A stretch of DNA of 64,000 bases. Origin: Gordonibacter sp. 28C. Its GTDB lineage: Bacteria; Actinomycetota; Coriobacteriia; Coriobacteriales; Eggerthellaceae. The position numbers and the translations under genes are program-made. Positions 37,384 to 48,575 of this stretch are shown here, in pieces (within the stretch, counting starts at the first letter, position 1; each line of letters begins with the position of its first letter). Below the pieces are notes generated by a model. It was not told where the DNA came from, searched no databases, and saw only the letters and a list, made by a program, of their open reading frames with translations. The stretch is taken from contig NZ_PPTR01000003.1 of the NCBI RefSeq assembly GCF_003339845.1, positions 356,300-420,299 on the forward strand. The letters are read 5' to 3'.

Positions 37384-38982
37384 CTACCAGTGGCACACCA
37401 CCACGTCGCCGATGGCGATGAGGTCGTACAGCGCCGTAGCCTTGTCCACCGGCAAGTTCACGCAGCCATGGCTGCCGTTGCCCGACGAGTAGCGCGAGCC
37501 GCCGAAGGCCGACTGCCATTCGGCGTCGTGCAGGCCGATGTAGTTCTCAACGAACGGCATCCACGTCTTCACCTCCGTCTCGTACGCCGGCTTGCCCGTC
37601 TCGGGCTCCATCTGGCCGATCAGCTTGGAGGGGCTCTCCTTGCTGTTGATGACGTAGACGCCCTCGGGCGTGTCGTGCTCGCCGTCGGGCGTGCCCGTGA
37701 CCACGTCGGACTCCCACGCCAAATTGCCGTTGTCGTCGTAGAAGCGCGCGTGCTGCTCGGTCAGGTCGATGTCGATGTAGCGGTTGCCCCAATCGCGGCC
37801 GTGCAGGCCGTTGAAGGCACCCGCCTTCTGCTCGCAGGGGATGGGCACGTCGCCGGTCTGGGCCGACTGCACGCCGCTCGCCACCGCGTCCTTCAGCTTG
37901 TCCTTGTCGACGATCCAGCCGTACACGCCGCCCGACACGGTGACCTCCTTGCCGTCGGCGCGCGTGAAGGTGCGCCGCGCTTGGTACGTGTTGCATTGGG
38001 AGGCGATGTCCTGCACCCAGGCTGCCAGCAGATCGTCGTCGACGCCCACCGACACGTCCTCCTTCAAGCGCATCCAGTCGGCTATTTGGTCGGCGTTCAC
38101 CTGGGCGACGGTCGCGTCGGCCAGCTTCAGAGAGAAGTCGGCTTTGAGCAGCGCGTTCGCGTCGTCGGCCGCCTTCGCCAAGCGCTCGTCGGTGGAGAGC
38201 AGGGTGGGCTTTTGCAGCGCGTCTTCGGCGAGTGTCGCAGCGGGCTCCAGCTTCGAGACGGCAGCGTTGACCGTCTCGACCACGCGGTCGGCGTCGAGCG
38301 CCTGCCCGACGGTTTCGGTGCGCACCACGAACTTCTTGCCGCTCCCGTCGTAATCGAGCCCGGCGTTGCGCGGCGGTTCGGCGGTCTCGTTGAACGCTTC
38401 CACGGCCTTGCGCACCGCGTCGTCGAGCTTGCCGTTCGAGGTGGCGAACTTGTCGGTCTCGTCGTGCGTGCCGAACACCTCGACCGGCCAGGCCCACGGG
38501 TTCATGTCGGCATGCATAGCGTCCGTCACGCCCTCGCTGTTGACCCCCGTGCCCATGTCCGCAGCCGTGAGCTTCAGCGAAAAGCCCTGGCCGGACACGT
38601 CGAGCGTGTAGCTCTTGGCCACATCCACCAGCATGTCCTGCACCTCGGCGGACGTTTTAAGCGACACGTCCTTGCCCATGACGGTGGTGTTGGGCATGAA
38701 GCGGTCCATGAACACGACCGCACCTGCCACGTAGACGATCAGCAGGACGGCGGCGAGGGCTCCGCCGAACACGAGGGCCGCCTTCTTCGGCGGCAGCTTC
38801 GGGCTCTTGGCAGACGGGCCGTGCTGGTCGACGCGCCCGTGGCGGGCCTTCTGAGCGGCCGGCACGAAGGATGCGTAACCGTCGGTAGCACCGGGATCGA
38901 CGGTGCCCGCAGGGCGCTCCGGGCGCGCAGCGCTCCGATGGGATCCGTGCTCGCCGCGCGTATCGTGTTCTGGCGTCACCAT
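37384..38982 (-). CDS. Membrane-anchored L,D-transpeptidase (YkuD), PG4-type
   Basis: A 532-aa protein: a cytoplasmic, Pro/Lys-rich ~65 residues, one membrane helix (KKAALVFGGALAAVLLIVYVAGAVVFM), two PG-binding-type modules (about 100-390), and a YkuD domain ending in GNGSHGCVNLP with catalytic His and Cys. It makes 3-3 cross-links in peptidoglycan or attaches proteins. ATG 38982 follows GAGGAGGCGC. Monocistronic. Active outside the membrane. Confidence 0.93.
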   Translation of the reverse strand: MVTPEHDTRGEHGSHRSAARPERPAGTVDPGATDGYASFVPAAQKARHGRVDQHGPSAKSPKLPPKKAALVFGGALAAVLLIVYVAGAVVFMDRFMPNTTVMGKDVSLKTSAEVQDMLVDVAKSYTLDVSGQGFSLKLTAADMGTGVNSEGVTDAMHADMNPWAWPVEVFGTHDETDKFATSNGKLDDAVRKAVEAFNETAEPPRNAGLDYDGSGKKFVVRTETVGQALDADRVVETVNAAVSKLEPAATLAEDALQKPTLLSTDERLAKAADDANALLKADFSLKLADATVAQVNADQIADWMRLKEDVSVGVDDDLLAAWVQDIASQCNTYQARRTFTRADGKEVTVSGGVYGWIVDKDKLKDAVASGVQSAQTGDVPIPCEQKAGAFNGLHGRDWGNRYIDIDLTEQHARFYDDNGNLAWESDVVTGTPDGEHDTPEGVYVINSKESPSKLIGQMEPETGKPAYETEVKTWMPFVENYIGLHDAEWQSAFGGSRYSSGNGSHGCVNLPVDKATALYDLIAIGDVVVCHW

Positions 38983-39171
38983 GCGCCTCCTCGCCTCTCA
39001 CCATGCGTTATGCTTCAACCCAACTTAGACGGTTCCGTCGCGAAGTTCAACGCTTTGCGTTAATTAACCGAAAGAAACGGTCAACCGGAGACGCCGAAAG
39101 GAAGCCCGAGTGCCCGGATCGCCGAAAAGCGTCGAGTCGAAGCGGAAAACCCGACGAAGAACCCGCAGGCG

Positions 39172-39753
39172 TCAGCGCGCGGCAACCTCTTCGTCGGAGG
39201 AAGTCTTCGCGGGCACCTCGTCAGCAGAAGGCGCGGGCTGCTCGCCGATCTCGTCGAGCATGCTGCGAGCTTCCTTGAACTGCTTCGACAGCTCTTCCAT
39301 GGGGTCGACGCGCTTCTCGGCGGCACGCAGGGAGTCCTCGGTGATGGCCATGGCGCAGGCCACGGCCTCCGTGTGCGTGAACGACAGGGAGACCGGCAGC
39401 TCACGCACGCCCTGCTCACGGGCGATCTCCTTCGCGCGGCCCGACAGCACCACGTAGGGGCGCCCCTTGGCGTTGCGCCGCACCTCGATGTCGCGCACCC
39501 CGATCCCGCGCGAGAACCCGGTGCCGAGCGCCTTCACCACGGCTTCCTTCGCCGCGAAGCGCGTGGCGAAGTGAACCTCGGGCGACGTCGTGCTTTCGCA
39601 GTACGCCCGCTCATCGTCGGAGAACACCCGCGTCGCGAAGCTGGGCGTGCGCGCGAGGATGGCCTTCATCCGCGCGATCTCCACGATATCCACGCCCAGT
39701 CCCACCTGGCCTTCAAGAGCGTCGCCAAACGTCTCAGCAATATCTTCACTCAC
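39172..39753 (-). CDS. acpS: Holo-[acyl-carrier-protein] synthase
   Basis: A 193-aa phosphopantetheinyl transferase with GLGVDIVEIARM (catalytic Asp), FSDDERAYCEST and ARFAAKEAVVKALGTGF. It adds 4'-phosphopantetheine to acyl carrier protein. About 50 residues beyond the usual ~125-130 form a charged, probably disordered tail (AEKRVDPMEELSKQFKEARSM..EEVAAR). Start GTG 39753 after AGAGGGACAACCG. Downstream of glmS across a palindromic element. Confidence 0.93.
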   Translation of the reverse strand: MSEDIAETFGDALEGQVGLGVDIVEIARMKAILARTPSFATRVFSDDERAYCESTTSPEVHFATRFAAKEAVVKALGTGFSRGIGVRDIEVRRNAKGRPYVVLSGRAKEIAREQGVRELPVSLSFTHTEAVACAMAITEDSLRAAEKRVDPMEELSKQFKEARSMLDEIGEQPAPSADEVPAKTSSDEEVAAR

Positions 39754-39863
39754 CGGTTGTCCCTCTCTTCTCTCCTCGCCGAAACCTGGCGCTCCGGCCC
39801 GATGGCCACGCCTCCACCCGCCTCGAACCGGCCGGATTCACCGTCGCCCGCTCCCACCTTGGA

Positions 39864-39950
39864 GCGAAAGGGGCCGGCGGCGTTCACCAAGCGAGTTCCG
39901 CAGCGCAGCGAGGACTGTCCGAGCGACTGGACACCGCCGGCCCCTTTCGC
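39864..39950. repeat. Palindromic dispersed element, copy 3
   Basis: GCGAAAGGGGCCGGCGG (39864-39880) is perfectly inverted at 39934-39950. The core has AAGCGAGTTCCGCA and AGGACTGTCCGAGCGACTGG, as in the 26 and 29 kb copies. It lies between glmS and acpS and may work as a transcript boundary. Confidence 0.8.
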
Positions 39951-40015
39951 GGTCCCGCAGGTCGCACGCCCGAACGCCGCCGGCGTCTTGCGCGGACTCG
40001 CGGGTCGAACGAGCG

Positions 40016-41842
<1,827 letters not shown>

Positions 41843-41922
41843 ACGATCGCTCCTTCTCCGCTTTGCCGCCGCGTCGCGCGGCACGAAGAACCGGAGCGAC
41901 CGGGGTTGCTTTCGCCAAAATT

Positions 41923-42816
41923 TTAAGGCAACAGCCCCGGACGGGCGTTCGCATGGCGGACGAAGTCGCAAATTCGCTCAATAAACGCATCTTTGGCGCG
42001 CTGTTGGTCGGCATGGGAGAAGGCCTCGGCCACCGAGCACGGTTCGCCGTCGCCGTGGGCGCCCGACGCGTTCGCGGGGGAGCCGGCCGGGCCGGACCCC
42101 TCCGTCGTTCCGCGTGCGCCGTCGGCAACGGGACCTCCCGCTACCCCGCGCGCGCCGTCGGCGAGCGCGCCGCTCATCGAGCCGCCCAGATAGTACAGCG
42201 CGGTGGTGAGCACGAGCCCCACCAGCGCCACGGCCTCGAACGCCGGGTCGATCTCGAGGCGGATGAAGCCCTCGTCCTGGCCGCGCTTCAGCTGGCCTTC
42301 CAGCAGGTGCAGCAGCCGGTCCTCGAAACCGCGCATGGCGTCGGACCAGGCGCGCCCCTCGCGCCACAGCTCCGATACGAAGAAGCGCCCGAACGCCTTG
42401 TTCTCGAAGATGCGCGTGGCGAACCGCTCGATCATGCCCGTGAGCGCCTCGGGGGCGTTGGAAGCCTTGGCCGCGATGGCCTCGAAATCCTCGATGAGCT
42501 CGTTGATGCCCTCTTCCAAGATGCTCTCGGCCATGGCGGCCTTGCTTTTGAAGTGGTAGTACGCCACGCCCTTCGACACGCCGGCCGCCTCCACGATCTC
42601 GTCGACCGTGGCGGCCGAGTACCCCTTCTCGCCGATGACGCCCAGCGCCGCCTCGAGCAGCAGCTTCCGCGTCGCGTCCGCCTTGCCGCCGCGCTTGGAC
42701 GGCTTTCCCGCCCGCTCCGCGCGCGACGCCGTCTCATCGTCGCGCGCGCGACCCGTCGGCGATTCCGCCCTTGCGGCCCTCGCCGCGGAACCCGCACCTG
42801 CCTTTTTCTTCCCCAT
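41923..42816 (-). CDS. TetR-family repressor of the Pip/ABC operon
   Basis: A 297-aa TetR protein: a basic Ala/Lys/Gly-rich start, the HTH at about 45-95 (TRKLLLEAALGVIGEKGYSAATVDEIVEAAGVSKGVAYYHFKSK), ligand domain and a Gly/Ala/Ser-rich low-complexity stretch near residues 230-260. ATG 42816 is chosen for GGAGG 8 nt upstream. It is the third gene of the ABC-Pip-tetR operon. The palindrome at 46253-46266 is a natural target, so it probably represses its own operon. Confidence 0.92.
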   Translation of the reverse strand: MGKKKAGAGSAARAARAESPTGRARDDETASRAERAGKPSKRGGKADATRKLLLEAALGVIGEKGYSAATVDEIVEAAGVSKGVAYYHFKSKAAMAESILEEGINELIEDFEAIAAKASNAPEALTGMIERFATRIFENKAFGRFFVSELWREGRAWSDAMRGFEDRLLHLLEGQLKRGQDEGFIRLEIDPAFEAVALVGLVLTTALYYLGGSMSGALADGARGVAGGPVADGARGTTEGSGPAGSPANASGAHGDGEPCSVAEAFSHADQQRAKDAFIERICDFVRHANARPGLLP

Positions 42817-42889
42817 GATCATCACCTCCGCGGCCCGGCGCTTCGCGCGGCGGGCCGCTCCATTATACGTCACCGGCACCCCGCGCGCG

Positions 42890-45433
42890 TCAACCCAGCT
42901 GCAGCACCGGATGCAGGTCGTCCATGCGCACCGTGCGCTTGCGCCAGGCCACGAGGCACGTGAGCGCGAAGCACACCGCCCCTATGGCGAACAGCACGAA
43001 GCAGTCGAATCCCACGATGCCGTAATCAAGGCCCGTCATGATCTGGCGCATGCCCTGCACCACGTACGTCATGGGCATGTACGGGTTGATGACCTGGAAG
43101 AAGTCCGGCGTCGTTTGGATGGGGAACGTGCCGGCGCAGGCCGTGAGCTGCAGCATGAGCAGGATGATGGCCACGAACTTGCCGGGGAACCCGAACGCCG
43201 CCATGAGCATCTGCATGATGGCCGCGAACACGAGCGCCGTGAGGTACCCCATGGCGTAGAACGCGGGCACGTTGTCGATTTGCAGCTGCAAGCCGAACTG
43301 CAGGACCACCATGAGCAGCGTGGCCTGGATGAGCGAGAAGAACGCCACCGGCAGGTAGTTCGCGAACGCCACCGTGAGGGGGCTTCCGCCCGACATGATA
43401 AGGCGGTTGTTGAGCGGCTTGAACACGAAGCCCGCCACCAGGCCGCCCACCCACAGGCCCAGCGCCATGAAGTACGGGGCGAAGCCGGTGCCGTAGTTCT
43501 TCACGGTGGTGTAGTACTCGTTCACCAGCTCGACGGGATCGCTCATGACCTCGGACTTGCCCGCGATGTTCGAGGTCTGGTCGGCCGCCGTCCGCGCGCC
43601 TTCGGCCAGCCTGGCGGAAAGCTCGCCCGAGCCGTCCACGGCGTCGGTCAGCCCCGACGTGAGCGCGGCGCTGCCGTCCTTGAGCTGGCCCGCACCGGAC
43701 GCGATCTGCGCGGAGCCGTCCTTGGCGCTCGCCGCGCCCGAAACCAGCTGCGCGGCGCCGTCGTTCAGCTGGTTCGCGCCGGAGACGGCCGACGAGGCGC
43801 CCGCATCGACCTGCGATGCGCCGTCGGCCACCTGCGAGGCGCCCGAGGCGAGCTCGGACATCTTGCCGTTCACCTGGTTGGCGCCGGCGTCGAGCTTCTG
43901 AACTCCATCCACGAGCTTCGGTGCTGAGGCGGCAAGCTGGCCTGCACCGTCGGTGATTTTCTGCGAGCCCGCCTGGGCGACAGCCAAGCTGCTGCCGAGC
44001 GTTTCGAGACCGCCGGTGACGGAAGCCGAACCGTACGCGAGCGTGTTGCCGGGAGTGCCTGCATCCCCGATGCTGTTGACGGCTTCCGATAAGCCGACGG
44101 CGACGGCCTTCGATCCGCCGATAAGCGTGAGCGGACTCGCATCGTCGCCCAAGCTCGCGAGGGCGCCGTCCAGCCCGTTCGAAACGGCGCCGGACTGCGC
44201 CTGCTCCAGCACGCTGGCGGCAAGTTGGTCGCCGAGGGACTTCGTCGCGGGATCGGTGCTGTTCTGCATCGCCGGAATGGCTGTCACGAGGGCCTGCTCG
44301 TACCCCTGGGCGCCGACCTGCGCCATCGAAAGCCCGCTCTTCATGCCAACCAGGCCGCCGTTGACCGCCGCGGCGCCCGTCTGGGCTGATCCCAGCTGCG
44401 CTCCCAACGTGCCGAGCCCGCTCGTTACGGTGTTCGACGTGTACGCGAGCGTCTGACCCGGAACGTCTGAGGAGCCGATGCTCGCCGCTGCCGTTGCGAG
44501 GCCGCTCGTGATCTGACTGGATCCGCTTGCCATCTGGCTCGCCTGGTCGGGCAGCGTAGCCGTCTGATCTTTCAGCTCGCCCGCGCCCGCGGCCAGAGCG
44601 CTCGTGCCCTCGGACTTCAGCTGCGCCGCGCCGGAGGCCACGCTGCCGGCGCCGCCCGCCACCTGGCCCGCGCCGGCCTTCAGCTGGTTCGCGCCCGACG
44701 CAAGCGAGAGCGTGCCCTGCCTGAGCGTGAACGCGCCGCTCTCCAGAGCGCCCAGGCCGCTGTCGAGCGCCGTGGCGCCGTCGGCCAGCGTGCCGAGGTT
44801 AGCCGTGATGGTTTGGCTGCCGTCCTGGGCCGTAACCAGGCCGTCCTTGAGCGTGCCGGCGCCGTCGGCCGCCGTCTGGATGTCCTTGCCGGAGTCGGCC
44901 ACGCGGTCGAGCACCGTGGTCCAGTACTCGGCGGCCACCGAGTCGCTCACGCGCTGGCGCACCTCTTTCCACACCGTTTCGCCGATCTGCGAGGCCAGCA
45001 TGTTCTCGCTTTGGTTGTACTCGATGTTCAGCTGCGCCTTCTCGGGCGCGCTCGAATCGACCGAGGACACGCTCTCGGAGAAGTCGGCCGGGATGGTGCA
45101 CGTCATGAAGTACGCGCCGTCCTCCAAGCCCTTTTGCGCCTCGTCGGCCGAGACGAAGTTCCATCCCAGGCCGTCGTCGGTTCCCTTGAGCTCGTCCACC
45201 ACGTCGTCGCCCAGGTTGCGGTTCTCGCCCGCGATGACGGCGCCTTCGTCCTCGTTCACCACGGCCACCGGCACCGTGTTCAACCGCGCGTAAGGGTCTT
45301 GGAACGCGGCCAGGTACAGCGCGCCGTACAAAAGCGGCATGATGGCGATGGCGGCTATGACCACCCACATGACCTTCGAAGCCGTGATGTTCTTCCATTC
45401 CAGCCCGGCGAAGCGCAAGCCCTTGAACGCCAT
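42890..45433 (-). CDS. YhgE/Pip-family membrane protein (ABC-2-type export)
   Basis: An 847-aa protein: N-terminal helix (VMWVVIAAIAIMPLLYGALY), a periplasmic part of about 550 residues with repeated short Gly/Ala heptad-like units (LASGAxQVADGA, LKDGSxALTSG), then about six C-terminal helices of the ABC-2 fold. YhgE/Pip proteins include phage receptors and exporters. It follows the ATPase gene after only 3 nt and was probably cotranscribed with it and tetR. Substrate unknown; could be a lipid, peptide or antibiotic. Confidence 0.9.
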   Translation of the reverse strand: MAFKGLRFAGLEWKNITASKVMWVVIAAIAIMPLLYGALYLAAFQDPYARLNTVPVAVVNEDEGAVIAGENRNLGDDVVDELKGTDDGLGWNFVSADEAQKGLEDGAYFMTCTIPADFSESVSSVDSSAPEKAQLNIEYNQSENMLASQIGETVWKEVRQRVSDSVAAEYWTTVLDRVADSGKDIQTAADGAGTLKDGLVTAQDGSQTITANLGTLADGATALDSGLGALESGAFTLRQGTLSLASGANQLKAGAGQVAGGAGSVASGAAQLKSEGTSALAAGAGELKDQTATLPDQASQMASGSSQITSGLATAAASIGSSDVPGQTLAYTSNTVTSGLGTLGAQLGSAQTGAAAVNGGLVGMKSGLSMAQVGAQGYEQALVTAIPAMQNSTDPATKSLGDQLAASVLEQAQSGAVSNGLDGALASLGDDASPLTLIGGSKAVAVGLSEAVNSIGDAGTPGNTLAYGSASVTGGLETLGSSLAVAQAGSQKITDGAGQLAASAPKLVDGVQKLDAGANQVNGKMSELASGASQVADGASQVDAGASSAVSGANQLNDGAAQLVSGAASAKDGSAQIASGAGQLKDGSAALTSGLTDAVDGSGELSARLAEGARTAADQTSNIAGKSEVMSDPVELVNEYYTTVKNYGTGFAPYFMALGLWVGGLVAGFVFKPLNNRLIMSGGSPLTVAFANYLPVAFFSLIQATLLMVVLQFGLQLQIDNVPAFYAMGYLTALVFAAIMQMLMAAFGFPGKFVAIILLMLQLTACAGTFPIQTTPDFFQVINPYMPMTYVVQGMRQIMTGLDYGIVGFDCFVLFAIGAVCFALTCLVAWRKRTVRMDDLHPVLQLG

Positions 45434-45436
45434 GGT

Positions 45437-46210
45437 TCACTCACCTTCCTTCGACAGGTACACGCACGCGTCGGCCATGGCGGCCAGGTCGCGTTCGACC
45501 ACACCCATGACGATGGCGACGTCGCGCGTGCGCGCCGTGTCGAGCAGCAGGTTCACGAGCCCTTCCGACTGCGTCATGGTCAGCTGGTCCTCCACGTCGT
45601 CGACCGCCACGGCGTCGGGCTCCCCCGCGAACGCGAGCGCGATGCCCAGCTGCGTGAGCTTCTCGGACGTGAGGTCCTTCACGCGGATGGTCGCGACGTC
45701 GGCGAGGTTCCATGCGCGCAGGTAGTCGAGCACCGCGTCGCGGCGGGCCTTGCGGCCGTACAGCTCGAGCTCGGCGCCCACGGCAGATGCCGCCGTCAGG
45801 CTGTCCTGCAGATCGTTGACGCCCTTGAACAGGCTCAACCCCACGCGCCGCGCGACCTTCGCGCGCTGGCGCGGAAGCTCGAAGCCGCCCACGGTCAGCG
45901 TGCCCTCGGATTGCTTCATGCGGCCGGCCAACGTGAGCAGCAGCGCCGTCTTGCCGCTGCCGTTGCGCCCGCGCACGGCCACAAGCTCGCCCTTGTGCAC
46001 GTCGACGTCCACGTCGTGGTAGGCGTACCCCGCAAACGTCTTCAATCCCAAACCGCGCGCCGCGATGTACGGCTCGCCCGCGAGCGTGATTCCCTCGCGC
46101 ACGAACGTGCCCGACTCGGGGCGCTCCTGAGACCGCCCGCCCGACGTCGTTCGAACCTCGATCGACGCGCTCGGCACGAGCCGCACCTTCGGCTCTTGCG
46201 TCTCCTGCAT
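45437..46210 (-). CDS. ABC ATPase with degenerate signature, partner of the Pip protein
   Basis: A 257-aa protein. Walker A GRNGSGKTALL near residue 95 is intact. The signature, however, is LTSEKLTQL instead of LSGGQ, and Walker B is AVAVDDVED with Asp in place of the usual DEP. The first ~60 residues are a linker. ATG 46210 is chosen for GAAGG just upstream (GGAAGGACGTGAAGGC). Position first in the operon, 3 nt before the Pip gene. It may hydrolyse ATP weakly. Confidence 0.82.
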   Translation of the reverse strand: MQETQEPKVRLVPSASIEVRTTSGGRSQERPESGTFVREGITLAGEPYIAARGLGLKTFAGYAYHDVDVDVHKGELVAVRGRNGSGKTALLLTLAGRMKQSEGTLTVGGFELPRQRAKVARRVGLSLFKGVNDLQDSLTAASAVGAELELYGRKARRDAVLDYLRAWNLADVATIRVKDLTSEKLTQLGIALAFAGEPDAVAVDDVEDQLTMTQSEGLVNLLLDTARTRDVAIVMGVVERDLAAMADACVYLSKEGE

Positions 46211-46252
46211 GCCTTCACGTCCTTCCCTCGCCATGCCAGTCGTTTATTTTTG

Positions 46253-46284
46253 ACTGACTAGTCAGTTTTTAAAACGGAAGTATA
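46253..46284 (-). promoter_or_regulatory. Promoter and TetR operator of the ABC-Pip-tetR operon
   Basis: ACTGACTAGTCAGT (46253-46266) is a perfect 14-bp palindrome typical of TetR operators. Minus-strand TATACT (46279-46284), preceded by TGC, is an extended -10, so the palindrome covers about +6 to +19, where bound repressor would block initiation. Confidence 0.75.
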
Positions 46285-46461
46285 GCACCGGGAGGACCCG
46301 AGGCAAGGCCCTCGCCTCCCATTCGTCCCCAATTCGACACATTAGGGCGTTTCCAAGCGCGGTATCGACTACTTTTCGTTTTCCATGGTCGTCGGGGCGC
46401 GCGCTGATACGCTTGCGTATACTGTACGAGTCCGAACGCAAGCGATACGGAGGAAGCCGGC

Positions 46462-46839
46462 ATGAAAGCGAAGATGGTTCACGAATGCATCCACGTGCTC
46501 GACCTGGAAGCGTCCCTCGCGTTCTACGAGCGGGCCCTGGGGCTCGTCGTCCAGCACCGCATGGGACCCGACGACGGATCGTGGGAGAACGTGTACGTCG
46601 GCAACGACGAGGCCCCGTTCCAGCTCGAGCTCACCTGGAACCGCGGGCGCACGGAGCCCTACGACAACGGCGGGCGCGACACGCACCTGGCTTTCGAGGT
46701 GGAAGACATGGACGCCGCCCGCACCCTGCATGACGAGATGGGCTGCGTGTGCTTCGTGAACGAGCGCATGGGCATCTACTTTATCCAGGATCCCGACGGC
46801 TGCTGGCTCGAGATCCTCCCGGCCGACCGCACGGAATAG
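46462..46839 (+). CDS. VOC-family (glyoxalase/bleomycin-resistance fold) enzyme
   Basis: A 125-aa VOC protein: MVHECIHVLDLEASLAFYERALGLVV, then FQLELTWN, GGRDTHLAFEVEDMDAA and GIYFIQDPDGCWLEILPA. The conserved His/Glu positions fit a metal-binding lactoylglutathione lyase-like site. Detoxification of methylglyoxal is possible, but the superfamily is varied. GGAGGAAGCCGGC precedes the ATG. The LytTR gene starts 4 nt after the stop, so the two are likely one operon. Confidence 0.88.
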   Translation: MKAKMVHECIHVLDLEASLAFYERALGLVVQHRMGPDDGSWENVYVGNDEAPFQLELTWNRGRTEPYDNGGRDTHLAFEVEDMDAARTLHDEMGCVCFVNERMGIYFIQDPDGCWLEILPADRTE

Positions 46840-46843
46840 GTCC

Positions 46844-47767
46844 ATGGCCGAATACGCCTCGCCCGAAGAGCTCGTCGAGTCCGAGGAGGGCAGCGTCCAC
46901 GTCGAATGCGGCCGCGACGTCTCCGCCGCCCTGCTGGCCGCCGTGCGCGCACGCTTCCGCACACGGCGGCTCGCCTTCGCTGTGGAGACCGACCGCGGCA
47001 GCGCGGTGGAAACGGTTTCCTCCCACCTGCGTCTTTACAGCCGCCTGGCCGGCGGCGTGCACCACGAGGACGCCATCGCCCACTTCGGCCTGCGCGACGC
47101 GGCCAAGCTGCGCCTGCGCGACGCCTCGCCCGCCCAGATGGCGCTGGTGAACCTGGCCCGCGCGAGCCTGTTCGAGCCGGAGGTGTGCTTCCTGGAACGG
47201 CCCCTCGCCGACCTCGACGCCGAAGGCCGCAAGGCGGCGCTGTCCTGGATAGCCGAGAGAGTCGAGCGCGGCTGCCGCTTCTTCACCACTCTGGAGCCCA
47301 TGCGCGAGGCGCTGCTCATGCCCGGAGCCGTGTTCTGGCACGAGGACGGCCGCTTCATCGAGGTCGAGCAGGACGACGGAAACGAGAACGGCATCGGCGA
47401 GAACGGCCCGGCGTTCGCCGGCGACGAGGTGCGCGTGTGCAAGATCCCCGCCAAAACCGACGCGGCCACGCTGCTGTTCGACCCGCGCGACATCGACTTC
47501 GCCGAGAGCATGAACAAGGCGAACTACGTCTCTGTGCACGGGACGCTCTACCCCACCCCGCTCACCATGGACGAATTGGAAGCCCAGCTGGGACGCTTCG
47601 GGTTCTTCCGCTGCCACCGCTCTTTCGTGGTGAACGTACAGCGGGTGGCGAAGGTGGAGCGCTACACCCGCAACAGCTTCAACCTCACTTTGAACGACGC
47701 CGCGAAGACGTCCGTGCCGCTCGCCAAAGGACGCGCGGACGAGATGCGGGAGAGATACGGCTTCTAG
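46844..47767 (+). CDS. LytTR regulator with N-terminal degenerate ABC-ATPase-like domain
   Basis: A 307-aa protein. The C-terminal ~105 residues are a LytTR DNA-binding domain (FAESMNKANYVSVHGTLYPTPLTMDELEAQLGRFGFFRCHRSFVVN). The N-terminal half looks like an ABC nucleotide-binding domain that has lost Walker A: ASPAQMALVNLARASLFEPEVCFLERPLADLDAEG keeps the signature-to-Walker-B layout. Such a fusion may sense the ABC transporter encoded just downstream. It follows the VOC gene by 4 nt and precedes the permease gene. Confidence 0.85.
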   Translation: MAEYASPEELVESEEGSVHVECGRDVSAALLAAVRARFRTRRLAFAVETDRGSAVETVSSHLRLYSRLAGGVHHEDAIAHFGLRDAAKLRLRDASPAQMALVNLARASLFEPEVCFLERPLADLDAEGRKAALSWIAERVERGCRFFTTLEPMREALLMPGAVFWHEDGRFIEVEQDDGNENGIGENGPAFAGDEVRVCKIPAKTDAATLLFDPRDIDFAESMNKANYVSVHGTLYPTPLTMDELEAQLGRFGFFRCHRSFVVNVQRVAKVERYTRNSFNLTLNDAAKTSVPLAKGRADEMRERYGF

Positions 47768-47802
47768 GGAAGCCTCCCGGAACGACGGAGGAGACGAAAA
47801 CG

Positions 47803-48531
47803 ATGCAAGGGACGTTGCGCACGACCGGCGCGCTGGTGGCGAAGTGCCTCGAGGACACGGTGAAGAACCTCGGCCTGCTCGTCATCTGCATCCTGCCCAT
47901 CGGGTTCACCGTCCTGTACCGGGCCGTGCTGGGCGGAGCGGAGGACGCCCAGCACGTCATGAGCTGGTTCGTGTTCCCCACCATGCTCACGTTCGCCACC
48001 ACCATGGCCCCGCCCACCATCGCGCTCTACACCACGGCGCTCGACCGCGAGAAGGGCGCGCTGCGCACGCTGCTTCTGGCCGGCGTCAGCCTGAAGCAGC
48101 TCATGCTCGCACGCGGAATCGCGTCGGTCCTCCTCACTGCCGCCGTCACGGCCGCATGCTTCCTTTGCGCGGGCGAGCCGGCTCACCGGCTGTTTCCGCT
48201 CGTCGCCCTCGGCGCCGCCGGCGCGACCGTCATCACGCTGCTTTCGCTGATGCCTGCCGTGTTCGCCCGCAATCAGACCGACTCCAGCCTGTACAGCATA
48301 CCCATCCTGTTCGTCGGGCTCGCTCCGATGTTCTTCCAGTACGGCGAGGCGCTCATCCCGTTCACCGCCCTCCTGCCAACCGGCGGCGTGTTCGTGCTCG
48401 CGCAGCTGCTTGCGCAGGACGCCCTCTTCTCCGCCCAGGCCGTGCTCCCCGCCGCGCTCACCGTCGCCTGGATCGCCGTCTCCGCCATCGCCCTGGCCGT
48501 GGCGCTGAGGCACGCGCCGCGCGACGTGTAG
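47803..48531 (+). CDS. ABC-2-type permease (first of two)
   Basis: A 242-aa protein with six hydrophobic helices, starting MQGTLRTTGALVAKCLEDTVKNLGLLVICILPIGF. It resembles the second permease (49702-50439; both have LRKTGALLGKDLKD-type starts) and ABC-2 exporters. CGGAGGAGACGAAAACG precedes the ATG; the LytTR stop is 35 nt upstream. The ATPase that should power it starts at 48859. Substrate unknown. Confidence 0.87.
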   Translation: MQGTLRTTGALVAKCLEDTVKNLGLLVICILPIGFTVLYRAVLGGAEDAQHVMSWFVFPTMLTFATTMAPPTIALYTTALDREKGALRTLLLAGVSLKQLMLARGIASVLLTAAVTAACFLCAGEPAHRLFPLVALGAAGATVITLLSLMPAVFARNQTDSSLYSIPILFVGLAPMFFQYGEALIPFTALLPTGGVFVLAQLLAQDALFSAQAVLPAALTVAWIAVSAIALAVALRHAPRDV

Positions 48532-48575
48532 CCACACGGGTTATCGGCCTGAACGGAGATAGCGAGGCGCGCAGG

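Noticed and set aside
41843..41922. glmS ribozyme
   Set aside because: The 80-nt leader is too short and no such fold is visible; ribozymes are mainly in Firmicutes.
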